Source: Streptomyces plumbidurans
GTDB taxonomy: Bacteria > Actinomycetota > Actinomycetes > Streptomycetales > Streptomycetaceae
DNA length: 64,000 bases
Reading direction: 5' to 3'
NCBI RefSeq assembly: GCF_019857225.1
Contig: NZ_JAFJSY010000051.1
Location: 1-64,000 of the forward strand
The notes below the pieces were generated by a model. The model had not been told where the DNA came from, did not search any database, and was given only the letters and a program-made list of their open reading frames with translations. Position numbers and translations under genes: made by a program. Position 1 is the first letter of the stretch. The number at the start of each line of letters is the position of its first letter. Positions 42,758 through 51,405 of the stretch are shown here, piece by piece.

Positions 42758-42793
42758 GCGCAAGAATAGCGCAAGAAATGCAAACTGCTTGCG
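42758..42793. promoter_or_regulatory. candidate LacI operator repeats
   Basis: GCGCAAGAA occurs at 42758 and 42769 (11 bp apart), followed by GCAA-ACTGC-TTGC (42780-42792). The CTTGC/GCAAG elements resemble those in MalR/AglR-type Streptomyces operators. The cluster is directly upstream of the lacI-type start at 42755. Confidence 0.6.
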
Positions 42794-42863
42794 TAACGGT
42801 GCCGGGAACGTCGCGTCCGGGCCGTCGGGACCGGGGCCGTCGGGGCCTGTGCGGGCGGAACGG

Positions 42864-43535
42864 TCAGCGGGCCGCCCACAGACCGCGGACGTGCCCAAGA
42901 TGCCGGGTCATCACCTCGCGGACGCGCTCCTCGTCCCGTGCGAGCAGCGCGTCGAGCAGCTCCAGGTGCTCCTCGGCGGAGGCCCGCAGCCGCCCCGCCT
43001 CGACCAGGGCGGTCAGCCCGTACAGCCGTGAACGGCGCCGCAGATCCCGTACGACCTCCACCAGATGACCGTTGCCCGCGAGCGCCAGCAGGCTCAGATG
43101 GAAGTTCAGGTCGGCCTCGATGTACTCGATGAGGTCGCCCTTGGCGGCCGAGTTGACGATCTCCATGGCGAGCGGGCGCAGCGCCCTCAGCGCGTCGAGG
43201 TCGGCGGTGGTCGCGAGGCCGACCGTCGTCGGGATCTCGATGAGGGACCGTACGTGCTTGTACTCGTCGAGCTGCCTGTCGGACACGGCGGTGACCCTGA
43301 AGCCCTTGTTCGGGACGATCTCGACCATGCCCTCCTTCACCAGCTCGAGCATGGCCTCGCGCACCGGCGTCGCGGAGACACCGAGGCGGGGGGCGAGGCC
43401 GGGCGCCGAGTACACCTCGCCCGGGCGCAGTTCGCCCGCGATCAGGGCGGCCCGCAGCACATCCACCGTACGTTCGCGGAAGTTGGGCTTCCTGCCGCCG
43501 AGCGGGGGCAGGGCGGGTCGTTGCTGCGGGGCCAT
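42864..43535 (-). CDS. GntR (FCD) family regulator of hydroxyproline genes
   Basis: A protein of 223 residues. The winged HTH (VDVLRAALIAGELRPGEVYS, LGVSATPVREAMLELVKEG) and C-terminal FCD domain (AALNFHLSLLALAGN-like, here EADLNFHLSLLALAGNGHL) are clear. ATG 43535 has GAGGA upstream. It is the last gene of the hydroxyproline catabolic operon, so it likely senses a pathway compound. The TATGTCACATA palindromes at 48365-48375 and near 49243 are candidate targets. Confidence 0.92.
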   Translation of the reverse strand: MAPQQRPALPPLGGRKPNFRERTVDVLRAALIAGELRPGEVYSAPGLAPRLGVSATPVREAMLELVKEGMVEIVPNKGFRVTAVSDRQLDEYKHVRSLIEIPTTVGLATTADLDALRALRPLAMEIVNSAAKGDLIEYIEADLNFHLSLLALAGNGHLVEVVRDLRRRSRLYGLTALVEAGRLRASAEEHLELLDALLARDEERVREVMTRHLGHVRGLWAAR

Positions 43536-43577
43536 GGTGATCGTCCTCCTCGGGTCGCCCGACACTATCGAAGGCGG

Positions 43578-44579
43578 CTACAGCACGAAGCCCGCGGGGA
43601 AGGGGTCCTCCGGGTCCAGCAGGTACTGCGCGGTGCCGGTGATCCAGGCGCGCCCCGTGAAACTGGGCAGGACAGCCGGGCGGCCCGCGACCTCGGTCGC
43701 GCCGAGGAGGCGTCCGGTGAAGCGGGTGCCGATGAAGGACTCGTTGACGAACTCGGTGTGCAGCGGGAGTTCGCCCCGCGCATGCAGCTGGGCCATGCGC
43801 GCGCTCGTCCCGGTGCCGCAGGGCGAGCGGTCGAACCAGCCGGGGTGGATCGCCATCGCGTGCCGCGAGTGACGAGCGGTCGAGCCGGGCGCGAGGAGGT
43901 GGACGTGGTGGCAGCCGCGAATGGAGGGGTCCTCCGGGTGGACGGGCTCCGCCTCGGCGTTGATGGCGTCCATGAGGGAGAGGCCGGCGGCGAGGAGGTC
44001 GTTCTTGCGGGAGCGGTCGAAGGGGAGGCCCAACTGGTCCAGCGGGAGGATGGCGTAGAAGTTGCCGCCGTATGCCATGTCATATGTTACTGACCGACCG
44101 TCAGCCAACGTCGCCTTCCGGTCGAGTGCGACCGCGAACGACGGCACGTTCTGGAGCGTCACCGCCTTCGCCGCCCCGTCCCGCACCTCCACCTCGGCGA
44201 TCACCAGTCCGGCCGGGGTGTCCAGGCGGATGGTGGTGACCGGTTCGACGACCTCGACCATGCCGGTCTCCACCAGCACCGTCGCGACGCCGATCGTGCC
44301 GTGTCCGCACATGGGCAGATAGCCGGACACCTCGATGTAGAGCACGCCCCAGTCGCAGTCCGGGCGGGTCGGCGGCTGCAGGATCGCACCGCTCATCGCG
44401 GAGTGCCCGCGCGGCTCGTTCATCAGCAACTGCTTGACGTCGTCGCGGTGTTCGCGGAAGTACAGCCGCCGCTCGTTCATCGTCGCGCCGGGGACAACTC
44501 CGATGCCGCCGGTGATCACGCGGGTCGGCATGCCCTCGGTGTGCGAGTCCACGGCGTGCAGGACGAGTTTGCTGCGCAT
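43578..44579 (-). CDS. 4-hydroxyproline 2-epimerase (proline racemase family)
   Basis: A protein of 333 residues. Both catalytic cysteines are present: SGYLPMCGHGTIGVAT near residue 90 and DRSPCGTGTSARMAQ near 254. A two-Cys enzyme is a racemase or epimerase rather than a hydroxyproline dehydratase, in which one Cys is replaced by Thr. The start block HAVDSHTEGMPTRVI is standard. It turns trans-4-hydroxy-L-proline into cis-4-hydroxy-D-proline. It is followed by GntR and preceded by the deaminase, oxidase and ferredoxin-type genes of the same pathway. Confidence 0.93.
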   Translation of the reverse strand: MRSKLVLHAVDSHTEGMPTRVITGGIGVVPGATMNERRLYFREHRDDVKQLLMNEPRGHSAMSGAILQPPTRPDCDWGVLYIEVSGYLPMCGHGTIGVATVLVETGMVEVVEPVTTIRLDTPAGLVIAEVEVRDGAAKAVTLQNVPSFAVALDRKATLADGRSVTYDMAYGGNFYAILPLDQLGLPFDRSRKNDLLAAGLSLMDAINAEAEPVHPEDPSIRGCHHVHLLAPGSTARHSRHAMAIHPGWFDRSPCGTGTSARMAQLHARGELPLHTEFVNESFIGTRFTGRLLGATEVAGRPAVLPSFTGRAWITGTAQYLLDPEDPFPAGFVL

Positions 44580-44582
44580 GAC

Positions 44583-45473
44583 CTACGCCAGTCCGGCCGC
44601 GACGGCCTGCTCGGTGGCGGCCCGCACCACGGCCTCCTGCTCGGGCAGCAGCGGCACCCGCGGCGGGCGACAGCCGCCCCCGTACCGCCCGACGATGTCC
44701 ATCGACAACTTGATGGCCTGCACGAACTCCACCATGGAGTCCCAGCGCAGCAACGGGTGCAGCTGCTCGTACAGCTTCTTGGCCGTGTCCAGGTCGCCCG
44801 CGACGGCCGCGCGGTACAGCTCGACGCACGACCTCGGCAGCGCGTTCGGGTATCCCGCCACCCAGCCCTTCGCACCGGCGATGGCGAGTTCCAGCAGCAC
44901 GTCGTCGGCGCCGATCAACAGGTCGAGTTCCGGGGCGAGTTCGGCGATGCGGTAGGCGCGGCGGACGTCTCCGGAGAACTCCTTGACGCCCTGGACGTAT
45001 CCCTCGCCGTGCAGTTTCGCGAGAAGTTCGGGCACGAGGTCGACCTTGGTGTCGATCGGGTTGTTGTACGCCACGACCGGCAGACCCGCCCGGGCGACCT
45101 CCGCGTAGTGGGCGAGGACCGAACGCTCGTCGGCGCGATAGGCGTTGGGCGGCAGCAGCATCACCGCGTGGCAGCCGGCGTCGCGGGCCTGCTCGGCCCA
45201 GCGACGGGCCTCCGCGGACCCGTAGGCGGCGACGCCGGGCATCACTCGCTCGCCGCCGACCGTGGCGACTGCCGTCTCGACGACCTTGGCGCGCTCCTCG
45301 GGCGTCAGTACCTGGTACTCCCCCAGCGAGCCGTTGGGGACGACGCCGTCACAGCCGTTCTCGACGAGCCAGGCACAGTGCTCGGCGTACCTGCCGTGGT
45401 CGACCGAGAGGTCGTCGTTCAGCGGCAGCGCGGTGGCGACGAGGACGCCGCGCCAGGGACGGTGGTCGGTCAT
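44583..45473 (-). CDS. DapA-family enzyme, likely 1-pyrroline-4-hydroxy-2-carboxylate deaminase
   Basis: A protein of 296 residues in the dihydrodipicolinate synthase/NAL fold. The Schiff-base Lys is in VQGVKEFSGD near residue 165, and the conserved Tyr region reads LPVVAYNNPIDTKVD. The G-S-L-G block (VPNGSLGEYQVLTPEE) substitutes for the GTTGE of true DapA, which argues against lysine synthesis. In the hydroxyproline route this family deaminates pyrroline-hydroxycarboxylate to 2-oxoglutarate semialdehyde. The start overlaps the upstream gene (ATGA). Assignment rests on context plus fold. Confidence 0.88.
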   Translation of the reverse strand: MTDHRPWRGVLVATALPLNDDLSVDHGRYAEHCAWLVENGCDGVVPNGSLGEYQVLTPEERAKVVETAVATVGGERVMPGVAAYGSAEARRWAEQARDAGCHAVMLLPPNAYRADERSVLAHYAEVARAGLPVVAYNNPIDTKVDLVPELLAKLHGEGYVQGVKEFSGDVRRAYRIAELAPELDLLIGADDVLLELAIAGAKGWVAGYPNALPRSCVELYRAAVAGDLDTAKKLYEQLHPLLRWDSMVEFVQAIKLSMDIVGRYGGGCRPPRVPLLPEQEAVVRAATEQAVAAGLA

Positions 45474-46912
45474 GATGGCCCTCCATCGGTCGGGTGGGTG
45501 TGCGCGCGGGACGTCGGCTGCGGGTGGTCCTCGGCGAGCACGCCGAGCGGTACGGGACGTGCGAACGGCCTTCTGGCCGCGGTGAGTTCGCATCCCGCGA
45601 GTCCGGCGACCCCGGGTGCGCAGATGCGGCCCTGGCACCAGCCCATGCCGGCCCGGGTCAACAGCTTCACGGTGCGCAGGTCACCGGCGCCGAGCTGCGC
45701 CACGGCCTCGCGGACGGTGCCCGCGGTGACCTCCTCGCAACGGCACACCACGGTGTCGTCGGTGACCTGCTCGCTCCAGTGGGCGGGCGGGGCGTACACG
45801 CTCTCGATCGCGGCGGCGAACTCCCGCAGTCCGGTACGGGACTTGGCGGCCGCGGCCCACTCCTGCGGGTCCGGTGTGGAGCCGGTGAGGCGTGCCGCGG
45901 CGGAACGTCCGGCGATATGGCCCTCGGCGAGCGCGAGCGCCGAGCCGCCGATGCCGGTGGCCTCACCGGCGGCCCAGACGCCGGGTACGTCGGTGCGCTG
46001 TTCGTCGTCGACGTGGACGCGCAGGCCGTCGAGGCGGCAGCCGAGCGTCCCGGCGAGGTCGGTGTGCGGGAGCATGCCGTGCCCGACGGCGAGGGTGTCG
46101 CAGGGGATACGGCGCTCGGTGCCCACCCTGACCCGTCCCTCGCCGTCGAGCGCGGCGACGGTCACCGCCTCCAGCCGGTCGATGCCGTGCGCCTCGACGA
46201 CGGTGTGCCGGGCGAGCGTCCGCACCCGGTGCCTCAGCAGTTGTGCCGCGTATCCGGCGCCCTCGGCGACCTTGCCCGGCTGGGCCGCCAGCGCCCGGGT
46301 GCGCCGCAGGAAGGCCCGGGGAGCGGCCGACTCGACGAGGGCCGCGACCTGCACTCCGGCCGCCGCCAGTCCGGCCGCCACGGGCAGCAGCAGCGGCCCT
46401 GTCCCGGCGACCACGGCGGTACGGCCGGGCACCACGAGCGTCCCCTTGAGCATGGCCTGCGCCCCGCCCGCGGTGACGACGCCGGGCAGCGTCCAGCAGG
46501 GAAAGGGCAGCACCTTCTCGTATCCGCCGGTGGCCAGGAGGACGGCGTCGGCGCCCACGGCCACCGCGTCCGCCTCCTCGGGACCGAGCAGGGCGTGCAC
46601 GGTGAACCGACCGGACTCGCCGGACTCCCGCTCCACGAACCACACATGATGATCCGTCAAGTGCGCTACGGCGCCTGCCCGTACGTGTGCGTCGAGCGCC
46701 CGGCGCAGCCGCTGCCAGGTCCGCCAGTCGTGGTGCAGCGCCTGCGGGCGGCCGGCACGCAGTGCGGCGGCGGGTTGCCGGTAGAACTGGCCGCCCGCCT
46801 GCGCGGCCGCGTCGATCAGCGTGACGCGGACTCCGTGCGCTGCGGCTGCGACGGTCGCGGCGAGCCCCGCGGGACCTGCGCCGATCACGGCGAGACGAGG
46901 CCGGTCAGTCAT
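45470..46912 (-). CDS. D-hydroxyproline dehydrogenase alpha-type subunit (FAD/NAD oxidoreductase)
   Basis: A protein of 480 residues. N-terminal FAD motif VIGAGPAGLAATVAAAAHGV, central second Rossmann motif VVAGTGPLLLPVAAGLAAAG, then VWAAGEATGIGG. The C-terminal third has cysteines of a 2Fe-2S/BFD-like domain (DDTVVCRCEEVTAGTV and GMGWCQGRICAPG). This is the layout of the alpha subunit of three-part D-hydroxyproline dehydrogenase, related to sarcosine oxidase alpha. It overlaps the small ferredoxin-type gene by 8 bp. Confidence 0.9.
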   Translation of the reverse strand: MTDRPRLAVIGAGPAGLAATVAAAAHGVRVTLIDAAAQAGGQFYRQPAAALRAGRPQALHHDWRTWQRLRRALDAHVRAGAVAHLTDHHVWFVERESGESGRFTVHALLGPEEADAVAVGADAVLLATGGYEKVLPFPCWTLPGVVTAGGAQAMLKGTLVVPGRTAVVAGTGPLLLPVAAGLAAAGVQVAALVESAAPRAFLRRTRALAAQPGKVAEGAGYAAQLLRHRVRTLARHTVVEAHGIDRLEAVTVAALDGEGRVRVGTERRIPCDTLAVGHGMLPHTDLAGTLGCRLDGLRVHVDDEQRTDVPGVWAAGEATGIGGSALALAEGHIAGRSAAARLTGSTPDPQEWAAAAKSRTGLREFAAAIESVYAPPAHWSEQVTDDTVVCRCEEVTAGTVREAVAQLGAGDLRTVKLLTRAGMGWCQGRICAPGVAGLAGCELTAARRPFARPVPLGVLAEDHPQPTSRAHTHPTDGGPS

Positions 46913-47207
46913 CGTGGCCCGTGCCTTCCTGGGTGCGGATGGCGTCGCCCGGTTGCAGGGGAAGCAGACAAGCCCGTTGGCCGGGGCGGCCGTTGACGGT
47001 CACCAGGCAGTCGAAGCAGACGCCGATCCCGCAGAAGACGCCGCGCGGGCGGCCCGTACCCCGGGTGGTGCGCCACGAGGTGATGCCGGCCGCCCAGAGC
47101 GCGGCGGCGACCGTCTGGCCGGGCAGCGCCTCGATCTCGCGGCCGTCGAAGGTGACCGTGAAGGCGGGGCCCGGGCGGGCTCCTGCCAGTTCGAGCGGGG
47201 AGCTCAC
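46905..47207 (-). CDS. 2Fe-2S protein, D-hydroxyproline dehydrogenase gamma-type subunit
   Basis: A protein of 100 residues. It has the ferredoxin-type cluster CGIGVCFDCLVTVNGRPGQR followed by the fourth Cys (C-x4-C-x2-C-x11-C). GTG 47207 overlaps the beta-subunit stop by four bases. It carries electrons between the two flavoprotein subunits. Confidence 0.9.
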   Translation of the reverse strand: MSSPLELAGARPGPAFTVTFDGREIEALPGQTVAAALWAAGITSWRTTRGTGRPRGVFCGIGVCFDCLVTVNGRPGQRACLLPLQPGDAIRTQEGTGHDD

Positions 47208-48355
47208 GCGGCCTCCTCGGCGAAGCGGTCGGGACGGAACGGCGCCAGGTCCAGATCGGGTGTCTTCGCTGTCAGCGCCTGGGCGATCAGATGGCCGGTG
47301 CCGGTGGACAGACCGATGCCGGCGCCCTCGTGGCCGCAGGCGTGGAAGAGGCCGGGGACGCGGGGGTCCGGGCCGATGGCGGGGAGGTGGTCGGGCAGGT
47401 AGGGGCGGAAGCCGACGTAGGAGCGGAGGGCGCGGACGTCGGCCAGGAAGGGGAACAGCCGGGTCGCGCCCGCCGCCAGCGCGCGCAGTACCGGCAGCGA
47501 GAACGACCGGTCGAAGCCGACCCGTTCGCGGCTCGCGCCGATCAGGACCGGGCCGGCGGCCGTGCCCTCCACGACCGGCGAGGTCTGCAGCGCGGCCGAG
47601 TCGCTGGCCACGTCGGCCACGTAGTCGGCGGCGTACACCTTGTGGTGGACCATGCGCGGCAGCGGTTCGGTGACCAGGACGAAGCCGCGGCGCGGGAGCA
47701 CGGGCAGGGGCGCCCCGGCGAGGGCGGCGATCTCGCCGCCCCAGGTGCCCGCCGCGTTGACGAGGGCCGGGGCGTGGATGTCGCCGCGGTCGGTGCGGAC
47801 GCCGAGCACCGCCCCGCCGGGGGTGCGCAGTACGTCCGTCACGGTGCGGCCGGTGAGCAGGCGCGCGCCCGCGGCCCGTACGAGGTGGGCGGCGGCCAGG
47901 GCGGGCATGACCTGGCTGTCCTGTGGATAGTGCACGGCTCCGGGCAGCCCCGGAGCGAGGTGGGGTTCGAGGCCGTAGAGCGTGTCCCCGTCGACCCGTT
48001 CGGCGACGACTCCGGCGGCGCGCTGCTCGACGGCGAGCCGCTCCAGCGCGGCCAGTCCGCCCGGTGAAGTGGCCACCACGACGCCGCCCTTGGCCTCGTA
48101 CTCGATGAACTCGCCGAACTCCTCGGCCAGTTCGCTCCACAGACGGTTGGACAGGAGCGCGAGGTCGAGTTCCGGACCCGGCTCCTTGTCGGAGACCAGG
48201 ACGTTGCCCTCCCCCGCGCCGGTGGTACCGCCCGCCACCGGGCCGCGGTCCACGACGACCACGTCGAGACCGGCCCGAGCCGCGAACAGGGCGCAGGCGG
48301 CGCCGGTCATGCCGGCGCCTATTACCACGACGTCGCAGGTCAGTGGGTGGGTCAC
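47204..48355 (-). CDS. D-hydroxyproline dehydrogenase beta-type subunit (DAO family FAD oxidoreductase)
   Basis: A protein of 383 residues from the GTG at 48355. N-terminal FAD motif CDVVVIGAGMTGAACALFAA, then DAO-family blocks (GGTTGAGEGNVLVSDKEPG, FHACGHEGAGIGLSTGTGHL). It would oxidise cis-4-hydroxy-D-proline. A GTG at 48379 is also in frame, but it lies inside the palindrome TATGTCACATA at 48365-48375, so the later start is preferred; no strong ribosome-binding site was seen for either. First gene of the catabolic operon. Confidence 0.88.
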   Translation of the reverse strand: MTHPLTCDVVVIGAGMTGAACALFAARAGLDVVVVDRGPVAGGTTGAGEGNVLVSDKEPGPELDLALLSNRLWSELAEEFGEFIEYEAKGGVVVATSPGGLAALERLAVEQRAAGVVAERVDGDTLYGLEPHLAPGLPGAVHYPQDSQVMPALAAAHLVRAAGARLLTGRTVTDVLRTPGGAVLGVRTDRGDIHAPALVNAAGTWGGEIAALAGAPLPVLPRRGFVLVTEPLPRMVHHKVYAADYVADVASDSAALQTSPVVEGTAAGPVLIGASRERVGFDRSFSLPVLRALAAGATRLFPFLADVRALRSYVGFRPYLPDHLPAIGPDPRVPGLFHACGHEGAGIGLSTGTGHLIAQALTAKTPDLDLAPFRPDRFAEEAA

Positions 48356-48364
48356 GGTCAGTAC

Positions 48365-48375
48365 TATGTCACATA
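48365..48375. promoter_or_regulatory. palindromic operator candidate before the hydroxyproline operon
   Basis: TATGT-C-ACATA, within CTATGTCACATACCAC. It sits just upstream of the first catabolic gene and 50 bp after the end of the ABC permease gene. The 15 bases TATGTCACATACCAC recur exactly in the array at 56.3 kb. Confidence 0.65.
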
Positions 48376-48424
48376 CCACAAGGGTTGGGAACGGTGCCGA
48401 CCCGCCCGGGCGCCCCCTCCCCGC

Positions 48425-49240
48425 CTACACCCGGCTCCCCGTAGCCGTGTCCGCGGACATCCGCTGGGCGACGTAGATCGGGATGACGGAGAGCAGGACG
48501 AGGACGGCGGCCACCACGTTCACCACCGGCGCCTGCTGCGGCCTGGTCATGTTGTCGTAGATCCAGATGGGCAGCGTCTCGATGCCGGGGCCCGCCGTGA
48601 ACGTCGTCACGACGATCTCGTCGAAGGAGAGCGCGAAGGCGAGCAGTCCGCCCGCGAACAGCGCCGAGCGCACCAGCGGGAAGGTGATGTCGACGAACGC
48701 GCGGAAGGTGTCGGCGCCCAGGTCCATGGCCGCCTCCTCGTAGGAGCCGGCTGTGCGGCGCAGCCGGGCCACGACGTTGTTGAAGACGACGACGATGCAG
48801 AAGGTGGCGTGGCCGACGATCACGGTGAACAGTCCGAGGCCCACGCCCAGGGGTTCGAGCACCGTCCCGAAGGCCGAGTTGAGGGCGATGCCCGTGACGA
48901 TGCCGGGCAGGGCGATCGGCAGGACGACCACGAAGGAAACGGTGCTGCGGCCGAAGAACCGGTGCCGGGCGACGGCGAAGGCGATGAGGGTGCCGAGGAC
49001 CAGGGCGATGGCGGTGGCACCGAGGCCGGCCTTGACGGAGACCCACAGCGCCTCGCGCGCACCGGCGTTCTGCCAGGCGACGTGCCACCAGTGCAGGGTG
49101 AAGCCGGGCGGCGGCCAGCTCGCGCTGCGGTCCGGGCTCAGGGAGTTGACGAGGACGAGCAGCAGCGGGACGTAGATCACCGCGAAGCCGAGGGCGGCGG
49201 CGATGCGCAGGGCTGTGCGGGCCCATCGGGAGAGTGCCAT
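48425..49240 (-). CDS. ABC transporter permease (PotC-like)
   Basis: A protein of 271 residues with six membrane segments and EAA motif YEEAAMDLGADTFRAFVDITFP typical of the spermidine/putrescine class (key part EEAAMDLGAD). FDEIVVTTFTAGPGIETLP is the PotC-type end block. Last gene of the Pot-type importer operon, separated from the hydroxyproline genes by about 70 bp. Its start codon overlaps a CATGTGACATACC palindrome. Confidence 0.92.
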   Translation of the reverse strand: MALSRWARTALRIAAALGFAVIYVPLLLVLVNSLSPDRSASWPPPGFTLHWWHVAWQNAGAREALWVSVKAGLGATAIALVLGTLIAFAVARHRFFGRSTVSFVVVLPIALPGIVTGIALNSAFGTVLEPLGVGLGLFTVIVGHATFCIVVVFNNVVARLRRTAGSYEEAAMDLGADTFRAFVDITFPLVRSALFAGGLLAFALSFDEIVVTTFTAGPGIETLPIWIYDNMTRPQQAPVVNVVAAVLVLLSVIPIYVAQRMSADTATGSRV

Positions 49241-49252
49241 GTGACATACCAC
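49236..49252. promoter_or_regulatory. second copy of the GntR-type palindrome, at the PotC-like start
   Basis: GCCATGTGACATACCAC, centre 49243, falls in the 17-bp gap between the two permease genes and includes the start codon of the downstream one. CATGTGACATACCAC is also present unchanged in unit 2 of the 56.3-kb array. Binding here could block translation or pausing within the operon, or mark an internal promoter. Confidence 0.55.
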
Positions 49253-49257
49253 CCGCT

Positions 49258-50151
49258 TCACAGACTGCTGAGCGCGCCCGTACGGCGCATCGCCAGCAGA
49301 TACACCACGATGACCACGACCGGCACCGTGCCGAGCGCGGCCGCCATGGGCAGGTTGAGTTCGATGTTGGAGTAGACGACGTTGCCGATCAGCTGGGTCT
49401 TGCCGCCGACGATCTGCACGGTGATGTAGTCGCCGAGGCTGAGCGAGAAGGTGAAGATCGATCCGGCCGCGACGGACGGCAGCACCATCGGCAGCACCAC
49501 CGAGCGGAAGGTGCGCCAGCTGCGCGCGCCCAGGTCCGCGGAGGCGTCGAGCAGGTTGGCGGGCAGCTGCTCCAGGGCCGTGTGGATCGGCAGGATCATG
49601 TACGGCAGCCAGAGGTACGTCAGCGTCAGTACGGTGGCCGGCAGTCCGAACCCGGGCCCGCCCGCGCCGAACGGCTTGAGCATCCAGTCGGCGAGTCCGC
49701 CCTCGGAGAGGATCAGCCGCCAGGCGTACACCTTGACCAGGTAACTGGCCCACAGCGGCGTGAGGATGGCGACCACGAGCAGTGGCCGCCACTTCGGGCG
49801 GGCCACGCGCGCGGTGTAGAAGGCGAGCGGGAAGGCGATGACCGCGCACAGCGCGGTGACCGCGAGCGCGACGCCGATGCTGCGCAGGATCACCTGCCGG
49901 TAGACGGGCGTGGTGAACAGCTCGTGGAAGTTGTCGGTCGACCAGACCTTCACCACCTGGGAGGTGAAGGAGTTGGTCGTCCAGAACGCGGAGACGAACA
50001 GGACGGCCAGCGAGCCGAGATAGAGCACGGTCAGCCACAGCAGCGGGGCGGTCAGCAGCAGGGCCAGCCGGAGCCGGGGGCGACGGTGCAGCGCCCCGGC
50101 GATCCGGCGGACGGTGCCCCCTCCGCCGGATCGCTCTGCAACCACGGTCAT
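49258..50151 (-). CDS. ABC transporter permease (PotB-like)
   Basis: A protein of 297 residues with six membrane segments and EAA motif DASADLGARSWRTFRSVVLP. The block FSLSLGDYITVQIVGG is typical of PotB-class permeases. It is 4 bp from the binding-protein gene. Together with PotC-, PotA- and PotD-like neighbours it makes a full importer. Confidence 0.92.
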   Translation of the reverse strand: MTVVAERSGGGGTVRRIAGALHRRPRLRLALLLTAPLLWLTVLYLGSLAVLFVSAFWTTNSFTSQVVKVWSTDNFHELFTTPVYRQVILRSIGVALAVTALCAVIAFPLAFYTARVARPKWRPLLVVAILTPLWASYLVKVYAWRLILSEGGLADWMLKPFGAGGPGFGLPATVLTLTYLWLPYMILPIHTALEQLPANLLDASADLGARSWRTFRSVVLPMVLPSVAAGSIFTFSLSLGDYITVQIVGGKTQLIGNVVYSNIELNLPMAAALGTVPVVVIVVYLLAMRRTGALSSL

Positions 50152-50155
50152 GCGC

Positions 50156-51358
50156 TCAGCCCTTGATCTCGGTCCAGGCCTGGACCCACTTGGCGTACGG
50201 AACGCACTTGACGTCCGTGCGGCCGTCGAGGCACTGCTCGATGGGGGTGTTCCAGAAGGCGATGTTCTTCCAGTAGTTCTCGTCGGCGGCGTGATAGGTG
50301 GTGCAGAAGTTCTTGTCGCTGGTCAGTTCGCACGCCTTGGAGTTGGCGGGTGCCTCGCCGAAGTACTCGGCGACCTGGGCGTTGACCTTCGGCGAGACGA
50401 TCCAGTTCAGCCATTTGTAGGCGCAGTTGGGGTGCTTGGCCTTGGCGGAGACCATCCAGGTGTCGGACCAGCCGGTCGAACCCTCCTTGGGTACGAAGGC
50501 CTTGACCTTGGCGCCCTCGTCGGCGGTGAGGTTGGCGATGACCTGCCAGGTGGTGCCGACCACGGAGTCGCCGCTCTTGAAGGCGGAGACCTCCTTGAGG
50601 TAGTCGCTCCAGTACTCGCCGATGTCCGCGTTCTGCTTCTTCAGCAGCGTGACGGCGGCGTCGAACTGCTTCTGGTCGAGCGCGTAGGGGTTCTTGATCT
50701 TCAACTCGGGCTTGGTGGCCTTGAGATACAGCGCGGCGTCGGCGATGTAGATCGGGGAGTCGTAGGCGGTGACATGGCCCTTGTACTTGGCGGCGTCGTC
50801 GAAGACGGCGGCCCAGGAGGTCGGGGCGGGGGTGACCTTCTTTGTGTTGTACATCAGCAGGTTGGCGCCGCGGCCGTGCGGGATGCCGTACATCTGGCCG
50901 TCGACGGAGTTCCAGTCGCCGTTCTTCAACCCGGCGAAGATGTCCTTGTAGTTGGGCACGAGCTTGGTGTTGACGGGGGCCGCGTCGCCGGAGGCGATGA
51001 GGCGCAGGGAGGCGTCGCCGGAGGCGGAGACGGCGTCGTACTCGCCGGTCTTCATCAGTTTGACCATCTCGTCGGAGCTGGCCGCGACCTTGGAGTTGAC
51101 CTGGCAGCCGGTCTGCTTCTCGAAGTCGCTGACCCAGTCGACCTTGGGGTCGTTGGAGCCGTCCTCGACATAGCCGGCCCAGGCGATCAGATTCACCTTG
51201 CCCTCGGTCTTGCCGAGTTTCGTGGGCGCCTTGAGATCGGGCGGGTTGAGGCCGGTGGCCGACGAACCGCCGCCGGAGTCGGACGAGCCGCAGGCACCGG
51301 CGGCGAGGACCAGCGTGGCCGCGCAGGCCGCGACCTTGAGGGTTCGGGTGAGACGCAC
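50156..51358 (-). CDS. ABC transporter substrate-binding lipoprotein (PotD-like)
   Basis: A protein of 400 residues from GTG 51358, with GGGAG seven bases upstream. Lipobox LVLAAGAC, then a polyamine-type binding fold (VNLIAWAGYVEDGSNDPKVD, EYDAVSASGDASLRLIASGD, MYGIPHGRGANLLMYNT). Its ligand could be a polyamine, GABA-like compound, or hydroxyproline or its betaine, given the neighbouring catabolic genes. The sequence alone does not decide. Confidence 0.9.
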   Translation of the reverse strand: MRLTRTLKVAACAATLVLAAGACGSSDSGGGSSATGLNPPDLKAPTKLGKTEGKVNLIAWAGYVEDGSNDPKVDWVSDFEKQTGCQVNSKVAASSDEMVKLMKTGEYDAVSASGDASLRLIASGDAAPVNTKLVPNYKDIFAGLKNGDWNSVDGQMYGIPHGRGANLLMYNTKKVTPAPTSWAAVFDDAAKYKGHVTAYDSPIYIADAALYLKATKPELKIKNPYALDQKQFDAAVTLLKKQNADIGEYWSDYLKEVSAFKSGDSVVGTTWQVIANLTADEGAKVKAFVPKEGSTGWSDTWMVSAKAKHPNCAYKWLNWIVSPKVNAQVAEYFGEAPANSKACELTSDKNFCTTYHAADENYWKNIAFWNTPIEQCLDGRTDVKCVPYAKWVQAWTEIKG

Positions 51359-51405
51359 GACGTTCTCCCTGGGCTGTGGGGGCTTCGGCGGCTGGGGTGG
51401 GGGCT

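Noticed and set aside
44072..44094. Possible extra copy of the TATGTCACATA palindrome (CATGTCATATG)
   Set aside because: It lies inside the epimerase coding region, matches the core poorly and encodes conserved residues, so it was not counted as an operator.
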